A DNA stretch of 9,240 nucleotides from positions 1 through 9,240 of the forward strand of contig JAOZLK010000140.1 in the NCBI GenBank assembly GCA_029934875.1. The letters run 5' to 3'. Positions 6,392 through 9,240 of this stretch are shown here, one piece after another; within the stretch, counting starts at the first letter, position 1; every line of letters begins with the position of its first letter. Under the pieces are notes generated by a model that did not search any database, was not told the origin of the DNA, and was given only the letters and a program-made list of their open reading frames with translations. Made by a program: the position numbers and the translations under genes. This DNA comes from Bacteroidales bacterium. Lineage in GTDB: Bacteria; Bacteroidota; Bacteroidia; Bacteroidales; GCA-2748055.

Positions 6392-7753
6392 ATGAACAGC
6401 AGGATTTTTTTCTGGAACGTATTGGTCAGGGTGGGCCTGATCATTACCACCTCCTTTGTTTTTATCTGGCTGCTTGGGTCGCTTGGGGATGAGTGGTTTT
6501 TTACCCTGGTGGCAGGCACGATTCTGATTATCCTGCAGGTGTTCCTTCTCACAAGATACATTCTTCAACTCAGCAAGGTCATGGAGCAGTTTATGGATGC
6601 GGTCGGAAATGAAGACAGCCCTGAGGTCCGTTTTCACACTGAAGGGAAACTTTTTAAAAGGCTGGAGGAGCGATCCAACTCCCTCAATGAGGGCATCAGG
6701 GCCAGAAGACTTGAAAAGGAAAAGGATGAGAGGATCTTAATCAGTGCAATTAATTCGGCTGATTTTGGACTTTTTTGTTTCAATAGCAAGGGGGATGTCC
6801 TCTTTGCAAACCAGGCAGCCTTAGGATTGATATCCAAAAAAGAACTGAAGCATTTGGATCAGATCAAAGCTGTAAATGAGAAGCTCTGGCAAACAATGAC
6901 TCAGGTTAGCGCTGGAAGTTCCAGGGTATTAAGACTAAGTCCCAACAGCAAGCTCAGGGATGATTCAGAAACGGATCGACTGCTTTCAATCAGGCTGAAG
7001 GAGCTGAAGATATTTGATTTAACATACAGGCTTTTCTCTCTTCATGATATTCAGGAGGAGCTGCATAAAAATGAATCAGACTCCTGGCAGAAGATTATTC
7101 GTGTCCTGACACATGAGATTATGAATGCAGTTGCCCCCATGCTCTCCCTGACAAAATCATTGCAAACCAGGTTAAAGACCGGTGATGAGCAGGAAATCGG
7201 GACGATATCGAACGGACTCCGGATGATCGAGAGTACCGGAAAGGGTTTAGTGGATTTTACGGAAGAATACCGCCGTCTTTCCTTACTGCCTTCTCCAAAA
7301 AAGGAAAAAATTGAAGTAAGTGCAGCCATCAAAGGGATTGTTCTTTTACTTGAAATGGATGCAAGAGATCGTGGCATTCAGATTAGCACTAAAATGGAAA
7401 CACCGGGTGTTAAGATTCTTGCAGATCCTTTGCAGTTTGAAATGATCATGATCAACCTTCTTAAAAATGCATTTGAGTCCTTTGAAGATAAGAGGCAGGA
7501 CCTGAATGTCCTTATCCATACAAAGTTAAGTGGGAACCGGGTGGTGGTGACCGTGGAGGACAAGGGAATTGGCATATCCGAGGAGATGCTTGACCAGGTT
7601 TTTGTACCATTCTTTTCCACCAAGGAGCAGGGCTCCGGAATCGGGCTCAGCCTGGTACGTCAGATCATGAATAAGCATGACGCCAACATTCACCTGGAGT
7701 CAAAACCCGGAGAAGGTACAAGGGTAAAGCTGATTTTTGATTGTGTAAGCTGA
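6392..7753 (+). CDS. Membrane sensor histidine kinase, NtrY-like
   Basis: This 453-residue kinase begins with two closely spaced TM segments (about 10-30 and 36-56) joined by a loop of only about five residues, so it has practically no periplasmic sensor. A HAMP-like helical region (about 57-110) and a PAS-like domain (about 112-220, around SADFGLFCFNSKGDVLFAN) follow. The dimerisation/phosphoacceptor helix has His241 in LTHEIMNAVAPM. The ATPase domain shows the N box NLLKNAFES from Asn355, the G1 box EDKGIGIS with Asp390, the F box VPFFSTK, and the G2 box GSGIGLSL from Gly414. All catalytic boxes are intact. It should autophosphorylate on His241 and pass the phosphate to Asp53 of the regulator encoded 7 bases upstream. 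The signal is unknown; the architecture points to a cytoplasmic ligand sensed by the PAS domain or to membrane stress. The gene ends directly before an intrinsic terminator, so the operon appears to contain just these two genes. Confidence 0.93.
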   Translation: MNSRIFFWNVLVRVGLIITTSFVFIWLLGSLGDEWFFTLVAGTILIILQVFLLTRYILQLSKVMEQFMDAVGNEDSPEVRFHTEGKLFKRLEERSNSLNEGIRARRLEKEKDERILISAINSADFGLFCFNSKGDVLFANQAALGLISKKELKHLDQIKAVNEKLWQTMTQVSAGSSRVLRLSPNSKLRDDSETDRLLSIRLKELKIFDLTYRLFSLHDIQEELHKNESDSWQKIIRVLTHEIMNAVAPMLSLTKSLQTRLKTGDEQEIGTISNGLRMIESTGKGLVDFTEEYRRLSLLPSPKKEKIEVSAAIKGIVLLLEMDARDRGIQISTKMETPGVKILADPLQFEMIMINLLKNAFESFEDKRQDLNVLIHTKLSGNRVVVTVEDKGIGISEEMLDQVFVPFFSTKEQGSGIGLSLVRQIMNKHDANIHLESKPGEGTRVKLIFDCVS

Positions 7754-7786
7754 ACCAGCTAATCCCGAGAGCTGGTACTATTTTTT
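7754..7786 (+). terminator. Intrinsic terminator of the two-component operon
   Basis: Directly after the kinase stop codon, ACCAGCT (7754-7760) and AGCTGGT (7770-7776) form a perfect 7-bp stem with a 9-base loop, followed by ACTA and six T residues (7781-7786). This is a good plus-strand intrinsic terminator. The T-run lies inside the 3' end of the convergent esterase gene, where it encodes the last two lysines. Read on the minus strand, the hairpin follows the esterase stop codon but lacks a U-tract, so it probably terminates well in one direction only. Confidence 0.75.
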
Positions 7787-8920
7787 ACTTACCCGTTCAA
7801 GGTTGGTTTTGTAGACAGCTAAATTGGCATCGCCGTTTTTCTCGCCAAGGCTGACTGCTTTCTGATAATTTTGCGCAGCTTGATCGGGTTTCCCATCGTT
7901 TTCATAGGCTTCTCCCAGGCTATCGTACACATTGGCCGAGCCAGGGTAGCGTTCCACATTGGTCTTAAATGTTGCGATGGCCTTCTCATACTCCTTAGTC
8001 TGGAGGTAGTTGTATCCCAGGGCATTAATCACGAGTTCCGGGGTCGCCACCTCAATGCCGTACTTTTTTGACACCTTAAGGTAATGGTCGTCAATGGCAT
8101 CAAGATCTGCCTGAAGCATTTCCTGGGGCAGTTGCCATTGCTTGAAGATAAATTTAAGGCCACTGAAAACGGTAAGATAGGGGGTAGTGCCATGGTTCTC
8201 TTCCATCATTTTCACATATTTAAACTCCACACTCTCTCCGGCCTTCTCGGTCATGATGGAAGAATATTCCTCTAAAGCTTCGAAATACCGCTCTTCATTG
8301 CCCACGGTCATATAAAAATATTTGGTATCCTTGAATGGCTTCAGTTTTTCCGAGGCCTTATTCACCACAAAATTGTTGGCAAACATCAGGGCGGGGCTCA
8401 CTGCCAGGTAGGCATCGAAAAGGTCGGGCTCAGCAAGCAGGGTATAGCCTATAAAAGTGCCCCCAAATGAGTGTCCCAGGAGTATATTGAATCCTGCGGT
8501 CCGGTAAGCCTTTTCCAGTTTGGGGACCAGCTCTTTGGACAGGAATCCCAGGAATTTTTCTGCCCCTCCCGAGGTCGGAGCGCTCTCCACATGAACAGGT
8601 GAAAAATCCCTGGTCCGGTCAACATTGTGTATGGCCACTACGATGATATCAGGAATAATTCCCCGTATGGAGAGGTAGTCCGCCGCCCCGCTGGCATGTT
8701 GCAGGTGGGCACCTCCATCCAGGAGGTAAAGCACCGGATATTTTGCTTCCGAATAGGCATAATCATCCGGCAGGTAAATGCTCATATTCCGGGTTTCATT
8801 GAGGATGGAGGATTCAATTTTTATAGTTTGAGTCCGGGAGAATCCCTCCTTTTTCTGTGCGTAAATTGCAGTACTTAATAAGAACAGTATTGCTGGTACT
8901 AAAAGTCGATGTGCTTTCAT
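7778..8920 (-). CDS. Exported esterase (PF00756-like) with C-terminal TPR repeats
   Basis: This 380-residue protein has a signal peptide of about 21 residues ending in AIYAQ, an alpha/beta-hydrolase domain of the esterase D / Fes / BesA type (about 30-262), and a TPR-like tail. The hydrolase core shows YPVLYLLDGG at 61-70, the nucleophile motif GHSFGG at 149-154 with Ser151, and ENHGTTPY at 241-248 with the probable catalytic His243; the acid may be Glu209 or Glu210 in VGNEERYFE. Residues 294-361 form two TPR units, including YLQTKEYEKAIATFKTNVER and VYDSLGEAYENDGKPDQAAQ. Family members cleave esters of siderophores, acyl groups or glycans; the substrate here is unknown. The frame could be extended to a TTG at 8944, but the ATG at 8920 gives a normal signal peptide and is preferred. 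The 3' end meets the terminator of the convergent kinase operon. It seems to be transcribed alone. Confidence 0.87.
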   Translation of the reverse strand: MKAHRLLVPAILFLLSTAIYAQKKEGFSRTQTIKIESSILNETRNMSIYLPDDYAYSEAKYPVLYLLDGGAHLQHASGAADYLSIRGIIPDIIVVAIHNVDRTRDFSPVHVESAPTSGGAEKFLGFLSKELVPKLEKAYRTAGFNILLGHSFGGTFIGYTLLAEPDLFDAYLAVSPALMFANNFVVNKASEKLKPFKDTKYFYMTVGNEERYFEALEEYSSIMTEKAGESVEFKYVKMMEENHGTTPYLTVFSGLKFIFKQWQLPQEMLQADLDAIDDHYLKVSKKYGIEVATPELVINALGYNYLQTKEYEKAIATFKTNVERYPGSANVYDSLGEAYENDGKPDQAAQNYQKAVSLGEKNGDANLAVYKTNLERVSKK

Positions 8921-8973
8921 GGTATATGGATATTTAGTGATCAACTTATAAAAAAGAGGGGGGCTGCAAAAAT

Positions 8974-9007
8974 CAAATAGACCAACTGCAGTGCATGGTC
9001 TGTCAAA
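8974..9007 (-). promoter_or_regulatory. Weak promoter candidate for the TPR esterase
   Basis: On the minus strand, TTTG at 9004-9007 could serve as a -33 element and TCTATTTG at 8974-8981 as a -7 element, with one mismatch to TAnnTTTG. The spacing of 22 bases is slightly longer than usual. The implied leader is about 50 bases. A small dyad, GACCA-N11-TGGTC (8980-9000), lies between the two elements and could be an operator. The evidence is weak and rests on position more than on motif quality. Confidence 0.25.
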
Positions 9008-9162
9008 GCACCTTTACTGTCTGTGAGCTACGATGATATACCTGAAAGACGTGTTCCTGATATTTTCCTGTTTGATTGCAGATAAGCGTTTTTTCCATTG
9101 TTAGATTTTGCAACGCTGGTAAAATGCCTCTGTCTTTTAGAGTAAACGAAGCAACTCATACC

Positions 9163-9240
9163 ATGAAAATCACCAGGCTTATATATTTCAGCACCCTGCT
9201 AGCTCTTAGTTCCCTTACCAGCTTTTCGCAAATTGTCACT
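9163..9240 (+). CDS. Start of an exported protein, truncated by the window end
   Basis: From the ATG at 9163 the frame stays open to the last base, giving 26 residues. They form a typical Bacteroidota signal peptide: MKITR, then a hydrophobic stretch (LIYFSTLLALSSL), then a cleavage-type end TSFSQ. The mature protein lies outside the window, so its function cannot be named. It is transcribed divergently from the TPR esterase across a 242-base intergenic region, in which I found no convincing promoter for this gene and no small gene or structured RNA. Confidence 0.6.
   Translation, partial: MKITRLIYFSTLLALSSLTSFSQIVT

Noticed and set aside
8997..9009. GG...GC in TGGTCTGTCAAAGCA as a sigma-54 promoter for the last gene
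   Set aside because: The spacing is 9 instead of 10 bases and neither the -24 nor the -12 block matches beyond the dinucleotides.
9102..9110. TAGATTTTG as a -7 element for the truncated last gene
   Set aside because: It needs one extra base in the motif, and the nearest TTG upstream is too far away.

Overview
The window looks like chromosomal DNA of a Bacteroidota bacterium, probably an environmental or marine one. Reasons: exported proteins have signal peptides ending in motifs such as YAQ or FSQ; start codons lack clear Shine-Dalgarno sequences; one gene has a TAnnTTTG-type -7 promoter element upstream; and the sigma-54 activator and the 8-TM FtsX/MacB-type permease are of kinds common in that phylum. 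I cannot assign a genus. No RNA gene, insertion sequence, CRISPR array or phage gene is visible.

Layout. (1) 52-2473, plus strand: a probable two-gene operon of exported hydrolases, a Sde182/DUF1593-type nucleoside-hydrolase-like protein followed by a BD-FAE-like alpha/beta-hydrolase (esterase). Together they suggest processing of a carbohydrate or glycan side group outside the cytoplasm. (2) 2514-4847, minus strand: a lone 777-residue duplicated MacB/FtsX permease with no ATPase partner in its transcription unit. (3) 4848-5019: a divergent control region holding a near-consensus sigma-54 (-24/-12) promoter that points at the permease, and a perfect 8-bp-arm palindrome about 60 bp upstream of the predicted start of transcription. 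(4) 5020-7753, plus strand: a two-component operon, an NtrC-type sigma-54 activator followed 7 bp later by a membrane histidine kinase of NtrY-like layout, closed by an intrinsic terminator at 7754-7786. (5) 7778-8920, minus strand: an exported esterase (PF00756-like) with C-terminal TPR repeats, convergent with the kinase gene. (6) 8921-9162: a 242-bp divergent intergenic stretch with a weak promoter candidate and a small dyad. (7) 9163-9240: the first 26 codons of another exported protein, cut by the window end.

The most coherent picture is a self-contained envelope-response circuit in the middle of the window: the kinase phosphorylates the NtrC-type regulator, which binds the palindrome and activates sigma-54 transcription of the divergent permease. 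The parts are visible in the sequence; the wiring is inference. The flanking hydrolase genes have no visible link to this circuit.
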